Positions 1 through 5,226 of a DNA stretch of 5,226 nt are shown piece by piece (position 1 is the stretch's first letter; every line of letters starts with the position of its first letter). Source of the stretch: PALSA-1355 sp035496575 (GTDB taxonomy: Bacteria > Planctomycetota > Planctomycetia > Pirellulales > PALSA-1355); the NCBI GenBank assembly GCA_035496575.1, contig DATJEN010000319.1, positions 1 to 5,226 on the forward strand, read 5' to 3'. The notes under the pieces are model-generated. The model was not told where the DNA came from, did not search any database, and saw nothing but the letters and a program-made list of their open reading frames with translations. The position numbers and the translations under genes are program-made.

Positions 1-81
1 GGCTTCGTCCGTCGGCAACCCACCGGCCGCCAACAAGCGAGCCGCGAAATCTGTCAACGGTGTGGCCAGGATCGTGGGCAT
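1..81 (-). CDS. Partial CDS (N-terminus), probable malate/L-lactate dehydrogenase-family oxidoreductase
   Basis: An open frame reads leftward out of the window from an ATG at 79-81. It gives 27 codons beginning MPTILATPLTDFAARLL and ending at the window edge in LPTDEA. A good Shine-Dalgarno GGAG lies at 87-90, five bases before the ATG, and there is no stop in the frame. The pattern 'short strand, then L-x-x-F-x-x-x-L-L-x-A-x-G-x-P-x-x-E-A' is what I remember as the start of the NAD(P)-dependent malate/lactate/ureidoglycolate/sulfolactate dehydrogenase family (Ldh_2 type). In that family a GHxSHG motif would follow within about 25 residues, outside this window. Only the N-terminus is visible, so the substrate cannot be named. 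The gene is divergent from the secreted-protein gene at 281-889. That it is a real CDS is fairly likely; the family is a memory-based match on few residues. Confidence 0.6.
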   Translation of the reverse strand, partial: MPTILATPLTDFAARLLAAGGLPTDEA

Positions 82-280
82 CTCTTCTCCGGCGGGGCGA
101 CATGCGCTATTGGGCAGCCGTATGGTACGGCCACAGGCGGCGGCTGGCGAGCAGCCGAGCAGATTCAGCCGCTCAGGCAGCCTTCTACCTGGCGCAACCG
201 GCACAGATGGCCGAGTTGCGGCGGGAAATGAGCTAGATTTGCGCGACCCACAACCTAGCCGTGCAGGAGAAACCCACGCC
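82..280. promoter_or_regulatory. Divergent intergenic spacer
   Basis: These 199 bases separate two divergently read starts, so both upstream control regions should lie here. I see no convincing paired -35/-10 hexamers on either strand. TAGATT at 234-239 is the best -10-like string for the rightward gene, but it has no acceptable -35 at 16-18 bases. An open plus-strand frame runs through the spacer from base 62, but it overlaps the start of the leftward gene, has no ribosome binding site, and encodes low-complexity Gly/Ala/Arg-rich sequence. I treat it as non-coding. Confidence 0.4.
265..270 (+). promoter_or_regulatory. Ribosome binding site that fixes the start of the secreted protein
   Basis: AGGAGA lies ten bases before the ATG at 281. 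It supports translation starting at 281, directly ahead of a signal peptide, rather than at 62, which would put 73 unlike residues in front of the signal peptide. A second ATG at 314 (Met12) has no comparable site. Confidence 0.65.
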
Positions 281-889
281 ATGCGACCCCGCTTTTTTCA
301 CGCTGTTTGCGACATGCGTCGTTCGATTCTGTTGGCCCTCGCTTGCGGGAGTGTTTTTGTCGCCGGCGCTGGCGCGCAAGAACGCGTGTGGTGGGAAGAC
401 GCAATCGGGATGGAGACCACTTCGAACACGCTGGAAGGATTCAAGTTCGAAGGGCTGAGCGTGGGTTGCTCGTTGCGGCAGTTCATGCGCACGTTCCCCG
501 CCGCGCAAGTCGACCGCAACGATGAGCTCGACGGCAAAGCCGGGCTGACCTGTTACACGGTCGAAAAGCTGAACTCCGCGGATCAGGCACACTTCTTCTT
601 CTTCGACGGCCGGCTGTACCAGATGGAAATCGAATACGGCGCCCAACGAATCGATGCGCAAGGTGGCATGGAGGCGCTCGTCCGCAAGCTGGTCTCTCTT
701 TTCGGCAATGCCGATAACGCCTACGGGAATCGCCGCACGTGGCATCAGCCGACCTGCACTCGCCGTGCGGACTTCTATACTTCGCCAATTGGCGGACGGC
801 TGGTCGTTACCGACACCAGCTTGAGTGGTCTGGTCGAGGCCCGGCAAAAGCGCACCGTGTTGACGGGCAGCATCGAGCTGGGATTTTAG
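281..889 (+). CDS. Secreted or periplasmic protein of unknown function
   Basis: The product has 202 residues and I do not recognise a named family. Residues 1-32 form a signal peptide: a basic start (MRPRFF...MRR), a hydrophobic core at about 15-29 (SILLALACGSVFVAGA) and a likely signal peptidase I site A-G-A|Q after residue 32. There is no lipobox Cys at the cleavage point; Cys22 lies inside the core. The mature part alternates strands and helices in two similar halves: F-x-G-L-x-V-G-C-S-L-x-x-F (56-68) before an FP at 72-73, then a strand around HFFFFDGRLYQMEIEY (104-119), a helix GGMEALVRKLVSLFG (128-142) and a final strand GRLVVTDTS (172-180). This spacing recalls SmpA/BLIP-type small periplasmic domains, but that is inference. 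Mature Cys63, Cys91 and Cys159 could allow one disulfide. The gene converges on the small gene ending at 899, leaving nine bases, too few for an ordinary terminator. The start at 281 is chosen on the ribosome binding site and signal peptide. Confidence 0.82.
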   Translation: MRPRFFHAVCDMRRSILLALACGSVFVAGAGAQERVWWEDAIGMETTSNTLEGFKFEGLSVGCSLRQFMRTFPAAQVDRNDELDGKAGLTCYTVEKLNSADQAHFFFFDGRLYQMEIEYGAQRIDAQGGMEALVRKLVSLFGNADNAYGNRRTWHQPTCTRRADFYTSPIGGRLVVTDTSLSGLVEARQKRTVLTGSIELGF

Positions 890-898
890 ACGCGGCCG

Positions 899-1141
899 TC
901 AGTCGAGCAGCTCGTAGTGCTGCTGGGGCGCAACCAGCCAATTGTGGTTCGGCCCCAGTGCCCGCTGGATCGCGTCTTCTGAACCCTCAACCAGCAACAT
1001 CTTATTGCTGGAGTCGATGATCGCCGTGTCGGGCAAGTCCATAATGCGGCGAACGACGTCATCGGGCTTCGCGCCAGCGCCGCGGTAGCGAACGATGAAT
1101 CGCTTTACGCCCGCGTCAGGTTGGCCTTCCTTGTCCTTCAT
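899..1141 (-). CDS. Small stand-alone protein with subtilisin-propeptide-like (I9-like) fold; putative partner or inhibitor of the adjacent S8 protease
   Basis: The product has 80 residues, is soluble and lacks a signal peptide. After a short polar start, the predicted order is strand KRFIVRYR (13-20), helix KPDDVVRRIMDL (25-36), strand DTAIID (38-43), strand KMLLVEG (47-53), helix SEDAIQRALG (54-63), and a final strand WLVAPQQHYELLD (68-80). This beta-alpha-beta-beta-alpha-beta order and length match the peptidase inhibitor I9 / subtilisin propeptide domain. In that family the last strand and C-terminal tail lie in the protease cleft and act as folding chaperone and inhibitor. The ATG sits inside the last codons of the S8 protease gene (26-bp overlap, different frame), and only a weak Shine-Dalgarno precedes it, so translational coupling to the protease is likely. 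Free-standing propeptide-like inhibitors are known in fungi (Pleurotus POIA1, yeast proteinase B inhibitor). The fold call is by eye. Alternatives are a generic ferredoxin-like domain or another small subunit of the protease. Confidence 0.72.
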   Translation of the reverse strand: MKDKEGQPDAGVKRFIVRYRGAGAKPDDVVRRIMDLPDTAIIDSSNKMLLVEGSEDAIQRALGPNHNWLVAPQQHYELLD

Positions 1142-2864
1142 ACAACGTGCCGAAGCCTAAAGGTTTGGCTGAGGACAACAGCAGTCGCGCGATTGCCGCC
1201 GATCGCTCGGCTTTCTGGGAGTCGTCGTTCTTCAACTGCATTATATCCGGTCGCATGGCCAATAATCGGCTGGCGACCCCCGTAACCGCCGCACAAGCCA
1301 TCGAAGTTCCGTCTTTGACGGCATAACTGTCGCCAGGAACGGTCGAAATGACGCCAACTCCCGGCCCGGTCAAATCCACTTCCGGCCCATAATTGGACAT
1401 GGCCGAGAAGAAATCCTGGCGGTCGGTTCCTTTCGGGTCGGCCAGCATGGCCGCGGAAGTTGAGTTTTGTGGCGCGGTGCCTACGCGGCCCATCGCGGTT
1501 ACCGCGATACACAAATCATCCCGGGCGGGAAACGACACGCTCTCGCGCTCGCCATTGCCGGCCGCAGCAATCGTCAGGCATCCTTCGTTGCGAGCTCCTT
1601 CGATTGCTTCGTGGAGAGCGATATCGGCCACGGGATCGCTTCGCTGCTTAAGGCTCAGATTGAGTAGGTCGCATCCCTCTTCGACTGCCAGGTCGATGGC
1701 CTTGCCGATTTCGAAATTATCCGTCATTTCTCCAGGTTTCGCGAACACGCGATAACTGCGCAAGGTCGCGCCCGGAGCCAGCCCTCGCGCGCGGGCGGCT
1801 CCATCTCCGCGTGCGGCGATAATGCCGGCAACGTGAGTCCCGTGTTGCTCTCCGTTGTCGTGATAATCGGCTGGGTTCGAGCCGAGTACCAGGCTGCAGC
1901 CCCCCTGTATGTCGAGATCGCGGTGCGGCCCGCATCCTGTGTCGACGATTCCCACCACGACGCCCTGCCCCGCGCCGTCGGGGGCATTGCCATAGGCAAA
2001 ACGCAGACAATCGTTGGCGGGGAAGCGGATGGGGTCGAGCACTACTTGGAACGAACCTGTGATGGTGACGTTCTTCGTCAGCCACGGCCAGAAGCCCGCC
2101 TTGGGGACGACGTACAGGTGTTCGACGCGTCCGTTGCGCGGCACCGACAGCGACACCGCGCCTTGGCTGTCGGTCGTTCCGTCGTCGCCTTCGCGATCGG
2201 CAAAGCGCGCGTAAGCGACCACGCAGGCGCCCACGACCGGACTGGCATCGGGCGTGCGGACAACAACTCTGACCTGGATCGCTCCGCTCCCGCGCGGGCG
2301 CGATCGAACCGAGAGGCTTCGGTGCGGCATGGCCGGTTCATATTCGATGAGCGGAGCCACGCGCAGGCCCGGCTGGGCCGCGCGCAGGCGGCTTAAGTCA
2401 CTGGGGCGGATGTCGACGAGCTTGGCGCCGTTTTCGGCAATGGCATCCACGACCTGCAATTGCAGTTCGGGAGCCAGGGTGATGGGAATCGGTCCGCGGG
2501 AAGTGACGCTGGCCCAGTCGGCGCCCATGCTCGCGGTGGCGCGCAAGTGCATGGACACCATAAAATTGCCGACCTCGCGTGCAGATCGATCGTCCGCGCG
2601 CAAACCACGCGGCGGAAGCAGAATCACGCGCGTCGGTTGATCCGCGTCTTTCGCGACTACGCGTGTTTCGGGCTGGGACTCCGCGGCTACCAGTTCGGCA
2701 GGAACAGCCGGCCTGCTCGCGCCAGTGGTTCGACGTCGAGGGCGCGGACGGCGCCACTTTCTGATGCTGACCCCAGAAACCTTTCGCTTCACGCGGGACT
2801 TTTTCTTGGCGGTTTTGGCCGCCTTCTTTTTGGCCGGCTTTGACCGATGCTTTTTGGCCGCCAT
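1116..2864 (-). CDS. Subtilisin-like serine protease (peptidase S8), predicted intracellular, with basic N-terminal tail
   Basis: The product has 582 residues. The C-terminal half (about 295-575) is a complete S8 domain with Asp308 in GIVDTG, His341 in HGTHVAG, oxyanion-hole Asn437 in AAAGNG and Ser521 in DGTSMA, so it should be an active endopeptidase. Residues 1-45 are extremely basic (23 Lys/Arg, AKKKAAKTAKKK-type as in histone H1-like tails) with no hydrophobic segment, so no signal peptide. Eight cysteines (214, 286, 311, 323, 398, 429, 452, 524) also fit a reducing cytoplasm. Residues about 78-178 look like a divergent propeptide/I9-like domain with an insertion, ending VAPLIEYE (169-176). 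Residues about 194-278 look like a beta-sandwich of the carboxypeptidase-regulatory/Ig type. I start at 2864 because GAGGG lies seven bases upstream at 2872-2876 and a -10-like TACAAT lies at 2901-2906; an in-frame ATG at 2951 would add 29 unlike residues. The stop overlaps the small gene at 899-1141. The substrate is unknown; the basic tail suggests nucleic-acid or ribosome association (inference). Confidence 0.93.
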   Translation of the reverse strand: MAAKKHRSKPAKKKAAKTAKKKSRVKRKVSGVSIRKWRRPRPRRRTTGASRPAVPAELVAAESQPETRVVAKDADQPTRVILLPPRGLRADDRSAREVGNFMVSMHLRATASMGADWASVTSRGPIPITLAPELQLQVVDAIAENGAKLVDIRPSDLSRLRAAQPGLRVAPLIEYEPAMPHRSLSVRSRPRGSGAIQVRVVVRTPDASPVVGACVVAYARFADREGDDGTTDSQGAVSLSVPRNGRVEHLYVVPKAGFWPWLTKNVTITGSFQVVLDPIRFPANDCLRFAYGNAPDGAGQGVVVGIVDTGCGPHRDLDIQGGCSLVLGSNPADYHDNGEQHGTHVAGIIAARGDGAARARGLAPGATLRSYRVFAKPGEMTDNFEIGKAIDLAVEEGCDLLNLSLKQRSDPVADIALHEAIEGARNEGCLTIAAAGNGERESVSFPARDDLCIAVTAMGRVGTAPQNSTSAAMLADPKGTDRQDFFSAMSNYGPEVDLTGPGVGVISTVPGDSYAVKDGTSMACAAVTGVASRLLAMRPDIMQLKNDDSQKAERSAAIARLLLSSAKPLGFGTLYEGQGRPT

Positions 2865-2871
2865 CAACTTG

Positions 2872-2876
2872 CCCTC
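2872..2876 (-). promoter_or_regulatory. Ribosome binding site deciding the S8 protease start
   Basis: GAGGG on the minus strand lies seven bases before the ATG at 2864. It favours the 582-residue product, whose first residues are the Lys-rich tail, over the 611-residue reading from 2951. Confidence 0.5.
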
Positions 2877-2900
2877 GTGCGCTTGAGTTGGATGGCCACG

Positions 2901-2906
2901 ATTGTA
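2901..2906 (-). promoter_or_regulatory. Possible -10 promoter element upstream of the S8 protease
   Basis: TACAAT (minus strand) differs by one base from the TATAAT consensus and would give a leader of about 30 bases to the ATG at 2864. No good -35 is present at 16-18 bases; the hexamer at that spacing is CGTGCA. The extended string GATACAAT recurs upstream of the mfnF-like gene. If used, transcription would begin inside the longer 2951 reading and rule that start out. Confidence 0.3.
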
Positions 2907-2963
2907 TCCCACCAACAGGGAGTTGCACGGAGCGAGAACCCGTCTGCTCAAGCGAGAGCGAGC

Positions 2964-3458
2964 TCAGCGAGATGGTTCCCCCGCTGCGGGCGCTCGCAGC
3001 TCGCGGCAGCGGCGGATGATTGCCACGGCCCCGGTGACAAGCACGGCGAGCAACAATAGCTGCAGCACGATGTGATCGGCGTCGGGCGTGGGGCGCTCGC
3101 CAATCTGCGGCAAGAACTTATAGGTGCGCGCGAAGTACCAATTCGGGCCGACCGTGCGGCCGCCCAGAAGGTAGGGCTTCCACCAGCTTAGGACCTGCAA
3201 GTAAAGCCAGCCGGCGTACGCGGCCCAACCGATGCACATGGCCACGAGCCAGCGCCGACAGAAAAACGCCGCTACGGCAAGCTGGCTAACCAGCAGGACG
3301 ATATCGAGCCGCTCTTGGGCATTGCCCTTCGACAGATCATTCCAAGGGAACAGGTCGACCCACTCGACAAGTTGCAGGTAGCCGGCGGCTACAAGCTGCG
3401 TGGCTACGGCTGCCCAAGGGGCACAAGCCTGTTCTTGCGAGTTGAGCGAGTCAGCCAT
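2964..3458 (-). CDS. Four-helix integral membrane protein, function unknown
   Basis: The product has 164 residues and I cannot assign a named family. Four hydrophobic segments are visible: about 14-35 (APWAAVATQLVAAGYLQLVEWV), 51-68 (LDIVLLVSQLAVAAFFCR), 70-92 (WLVAMCIGWAAYAGWLYLQVLSW) and 128-148 (DHIVLQLLLLAVLVTGAVAII). Between the third and fourth is an aromatic-rich stretch, WWKPYLLG...NWYFARTYKFLP (92-117), which looks like the most conserved part and may be the functional loop. The C-terminus is short and basic (RRCREL), suggesting it lies in the cytoplasm. I start at the ATG at 3458. An in-frame ATG at 3578 would overlap the end of the kinase gene and add 40 polar residues. The Shine-Dalgarno is weak (GAG, five bases upstream). 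It lies 91 bases after the mfnE-like gene on the same strand and could share its transcript, but nothing in the protein points to the C1 pathway. Confidence 0.78.
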   Translation of the reverse strand: MADSLNSQEQACAPWAAVATQLVAAGYLQLVEWVDLFPWNDLSKGNAQERLDIVLLVSQLAVAAFFCRRWLVAMCIGWAAYAGWLYLQVLSWWKPYLLGGRTVGPNWYFARTYKFLPQIGERPTPDADHIVLQLLLLAVLVTGAVAIIRRCRELRAPAAGEPSR

Positions 3459-3549
3459 AAGGTCTCGAATTGTTCTGGTTCCTGGTCGAAGGCGCGCATC
3501 GCCACACTCTGATCGCTTATTCGCAACCTTCGGCGACTTCTTGGCTTCT
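3459..3549. other. Spacer between mfnE-like gene and membrane-protein gene
   Basis: These 91 bases show no clear terminator hairpin and no convincing promoter on the minus strand. The absence of a terminator leaves read-through from the mfn pair into the membrane-protein gene possible. Confidence 0.3.
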
Positions 3550-4143
3550 CTAAGGCAGCCGAGCTTCGGCAAAACCATCCGCGCGCAGGTTTACGCACCG
3601 CACCCTCAGCCCGGCAGCGGCGGAGGGGAAGAACGCGTCGACATAGCCGTGAGCGGCCAGATCGCCCAAGTCCGCGGCCGGTGGCGGCAGGGCAGATTTC
3701 AAGAGCACAAGCTCATCCGCCTCCAATGCGCTCGCCAGCCGGGCTGAAATGGAATCGCTGGTCACGCTCCAGTCTTCCGGCAACGCGTCGCGACGCAACC
3801 GATCCTGGGCCATGAAGTCCTCGACGCAAAAAATGCACAGCGCATCATCTCCGAGCGCATGAACCTCGTTCAGCGATGAGACCAGACTGGCTGCGGGCAG
3901 AAGCTCGCGCACGAGCTCAGCGGAGATACTCATCGTTCGCACCGCCATCCGATGGATGAAGTCGGGAGAAAAACGATGCATCCGATCGCAGGCGCGCAGC
4001 GCGTCGGCCATGCCGCCGCCACCAGTGACCAACACGCCCGTGCCGGCAGTTTGTTGCGCTAGCCAAGCGGGCAGCCTTTCGCCCAAGAGCGGCCAGTCGA
4101 ACAAGCTTCCACCCAGCTTGATCACGCGCAGGCGGCGGCTCAT
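3550..4143 (-). CDS. mfnE: Amino acid kinase-family protein, MfnE-like (methanofuran/methylofuran biosynthesis kinase)
   Basis: The product has 197 residues. In archaea MfnE (COG2054 type) phosphorylates (5-aminomethylfuran-3-yl)methyl phosphate to the diphosphate, the activated furan used by MfnF. Seen here: the amino acid kinase start VIKLGGSLFD (7-16, phosphate-binding Lys9 and GGS), the glycine-rich VTGGGGMADALR (39-50), and the nucleotide-site pattern WSVTSDSISARLAS (125-138) followed by ELVLLKS (144-150), typical of this small kinase branch. GYVDAFFP (166-173) near the end is also characteristic. The length is close to that of the archaeal proteins, about half of an aspartokinase, with no ACT regulatory domain. 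The start at 4143 is chosen because it precedes the conserved strand directly and overlaps the mfnF-like stop as ATGA, implying translational coupling; the upstream in-frame ATG at 4191 would overlap that gene by 52 bases. Bacterial methylofuran carries tyrosine rather than tyramine, so the partner substrate may differ from archaea. The symbol rests on homology and pairing, not on bacterial biochemistry. Confidence 0.85.
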   Translation of the reverse strand: MSRRLRVIKLGGSLFDWPLLGERLPAWLAQQTAGTGVLVTGGGGMADALRACDRMHRFSPDFIHRMAVRTMSISAELVRELLPAASLVSSLNEVHALGDDALCIFCVEDFMAQDRLRRDALPEDWSVTSDSISARLASALEADELVLLKSALPPPAADLGDLAAHGYVDAFFPSAAAGLRVRCVNLRADGFAEARLP

Positions 4144-5150
4144 CGCGATCGCTCGCGGGCAAGCACGGCCAGTGCGTGGGCCGGGGCGCATTGCGAGAGT
4201 TCCGGGCCCAGCTCCTGCGTGAGCGACACGATTTTGGCGTCCAGTTTGATTTGCTCGAGCATCCGCCGCGCCAGGAATTCGCCCCGCCCACAGATCACTG
4301 CCGAGGTGGGCGGGCTAACCAGACGGGCGACGAGCTGCGTGGCAATGGCCGAGATCTTTCGCAGTTGCGCCGCGGCCAAGGCTCCGGCCATCAGCAGCGC
4401 ATCGGTATCGTTGAACATTTCGCGGTCGGCGCAAATCGAACGGGCCAGGCGGTCGCGCGCGGCGGCTTTTGTCGCCGGCCGGCCGTCGGCCGTGTGCGTG
4501 CTGTTAGGCTCCTCCGGCAAGTCGTCGAGCACCAAGTAGGCATCCCACATGGTCGCGAAACTTTCGTGTGCTAGAGGACACTTTTTTCCGCGCCACGGCA
4601 CGAGCTGGGTGATCGCGCACACCGGCGCGCGCTCGACACCGGTATAGATCAGCTCGCCATTGATCATGCGGTTGGGATCGGTCTTGCCGATCGTGACCGG
4701 CAGGCCATCGACCAGTGGAATCAGATCGCAGGTCGTCGAGCCGATGTCGACCAGCAGTCCAACACCTGAAGGCGCATAGCGGCCGGCGAAGCTCGCCAAC
4801 GCGTGCCAGTTGCTGGCGGCCACCAAAAGCGCCTGGCGCATCGCGGTTTGCAACGAAACCAGGTGGCCATTGGCCAGATACACTCGGGTGTGGCGCCCGT
4901 CGGCGGCAATCTGCACCGCCTTTAAGATGAACGTGACGCCATGCGCCTTGGTCTCGAAGCAGTCGGCCAGCTCGCCGGTCATGGTGACCGCGATGTGATC
5001 CACGCGAGGCACGAGCGCGATCAATGCGCGAAGCGCGTCGGTCAGGTGGCGCGAGTTCTGCCACAACGGAAATGGCTGCGAGACGGCAAATCCTTCGCCG
5101 TCAGCCGCCTTCAGGTTGGCCCCTCCGATGTCTAAGGCCAGCCACTTCAT
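4140..5150 (-). CDS. mfnF: H4MPT-linked C1 transfer pathway protein, MfnF-like (hydantoinase/sugar-kinase-like ATPase fold)
   Basis: The product has 336 residues and belongs to the family annotated as H4MPT-linked C1 transfer pathway protein (COG1548 type). The archaeal member MfnF joins activated aminomethylfuran diphosphate to gamma-glutamyltyramine, making the core of methanofuran; the bacterial form should act on the methylofuran equivalent. Seen here: phosphate-1 motif LALDIGGANLKAA (4-16), VTMTGELADCF (55-65), phosphate-2 motif LLVDIGSTTCDLIPL (132-146), the family signature NGELIYTGVERAPVCAI (164-180), and a late glycine motif VICGRGEFLA (285-294). These give a complete, undamaged ASKHA-type two-lobe protein with no signal peptide or membrane segment. 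The ATG at 5150 directly precedes the first strand (MKWLALDIGG). The stop overlaps the mfnE-like start as ATGA, so the two consecutive steps are encoded in tandem. A -10-like GATACAAT lies about 47 bases upstream. The family call is firm; the exact bacterial substrate is inferred from archaeal work. Confidence 0.9.
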   Translation of the reverse strand: MKWLALDIGGANLKAADGEGFAVSQPFPLWQNSRHLTDALRALIALVPRVDHIAVTMTGELADCFETKAHGVTFILKAVQIAADGRHTRVYLANGHLVSLQTAMRQALLVAASNWHALASFAGRYAPSGVGLLVDIGSTTCDLIPLVDGLPVTIGKTDPNRMINGELIYTGVERAPVCAITQLVPWRGKKCPLAHESFATMWDAYLVLDDLPEEPNSTHTADGRPATKAAARDRLARSICADREMFNDTDALLMAGALAAAQLRKISAIATQLVARLVSPPTSAVICGRGEFLARRMLEQIKLDAKIVSLTQELGPELSQCAPAHALAVLARERSR

Positions 5151-5197
5151 ACCTGCCCCGATTCACCCATGCGCGCCCACCCTGCCAGCGGCATCGA

Positions 5198-5225
5198 ATT
5201 GTATCGGGCCGGGATTCCAGCACAA
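5198..5225 (-). promoter_or_regulatory. Possible promoter of the mfnF-mfnE pair
   Basis: On the minus strand TTGTGC (5220-5225) and TACAAT (5198-5203) are separated by 16 bases. This is a fair match to the -10 consensus and a weak one to the -35. It would give a leader of about 40 bases before the ATG at 5150. The 8-mer GATACAAT is identical to the one upstream of the S8 protease. It is uncertain because an open frame that could be the end of an upstream gene also crosses this stretch. Confidence 0.33.
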
Positions 5226-5226
5226 C

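Noticed and set aside
62..280. Upstream extension of the secreted protein to an ATG at 62
   Set aside because: It would place 73 low-complexity residues before a clear signal peptide, overlaps the start of the leftward gene, and lacks a ribosome binding site; AGGAGA at 265-270 supports 281.
886..905. Short inverted repeat GACG-CGGC-CGTC at the convergent junction as a terminator
   Set aside because: The stem is only four pairs with no T-run and it overlaps the stop codons; not convincing.
1833..2396. 187-codon open frame on the plus strand inside the S8 protease gene
   Set aside because: It lies antisense to well-conserved protease codons, with Arg/Ala-rich sequence typical of a shadow frame in GC-rich DNA.
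2865..2951. Longer S8 start at 2951 adding 29 residues
   Set aside because: The added residues resemble neither a signal peptide nor a domain, and both a ribosome binding site (2872-2876) and a -10-like element (2901-2906) lie between the two starts.
4504..5064. 186-codon minus-strand frame inside the mfnF-like gene
   Set aside because: It is a frame-shifted shadow of a gene whose motifs are intact in the main frame; its Arg-rich composition is a GC artefact.
5147..5224. Possible C-terminal 25 codons of an upstream gene ending in ATGA over the mfnF-like start
   Set aside because: The frame is open and would give the same overlap as at the mfnF/mfnE junction, but the peptide (ending GWARMGESGQV) matches nothing I recognise and the stretch also holds a promoter-like pair. 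It is too short to call; the neighbouring sequence would settle it.

Overview
The window is GC-rich and tightly packed. It looks like the chromosome of a planctomycete, probably of the Pirellula/Gemmata type. The evidence is a pair of archaeal-type C1-carrier genes (homologues of methanofuran biosynthesis genes mfnF and mfnE), a combination known in methylotrophic proteobacteria and planctomycetes, together with poorly conserved secreted and membrane proteins and a Lys-rich histone-like protein tail. The organism assignment is inference; there is no rRNA or marker gene here.

Layout from left to right. Bases 1-81 (minus) hold the first 27 codons of a gene that runs out of the window, probably a malate/lactate dehydrogenase-family oxidoreductase. 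A divergent 199-bp spacer follows. At 281-889 (plus) is an unrecognised secreted protein of 202 residues. All remaining genes are on the minus strand, so the secreted gene converges, with a 9-bp gap, on a small gene at 899-1141. This small gene encodes 80 residues with the predicted fold of a subtilisin propeptide (I9-like). It overlaps by 26 bp the end of 1116-2864, a subtilase (peptidase S8) with an intact catalytic triad, no signal peptide and a very basic N-terminal tail. Next comes a four-helix membrane protein (2964-3458), then the mfnE-like kinase (3550-4143) and the mfnF-like enzyme (4140-5150), which overlap by ATGA.

There are two functional units. The first is the mfnF-mfnE pair, expected to supply a late intermediate of methanofuran/methylofuran, the formyl carrier of the tetrahydromethanopterin-linked formaldehyde oxidation pathway. 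The membrane protein downstream may be co-transcribed but has no evident link. The second is the subtilase and its small overlapping partner. The best reading is an intracellular protease co-expressed with a free-standing propeptide-like inhibitor or folding helper. The same fold seems to be present in the protease's own N-terminal region, and the two share a V-A-P-x-x-x-Y-E ending. This pair is the most interesting content of the window. No mobile element, CRISPR array, tRNA or rRNA was seen.
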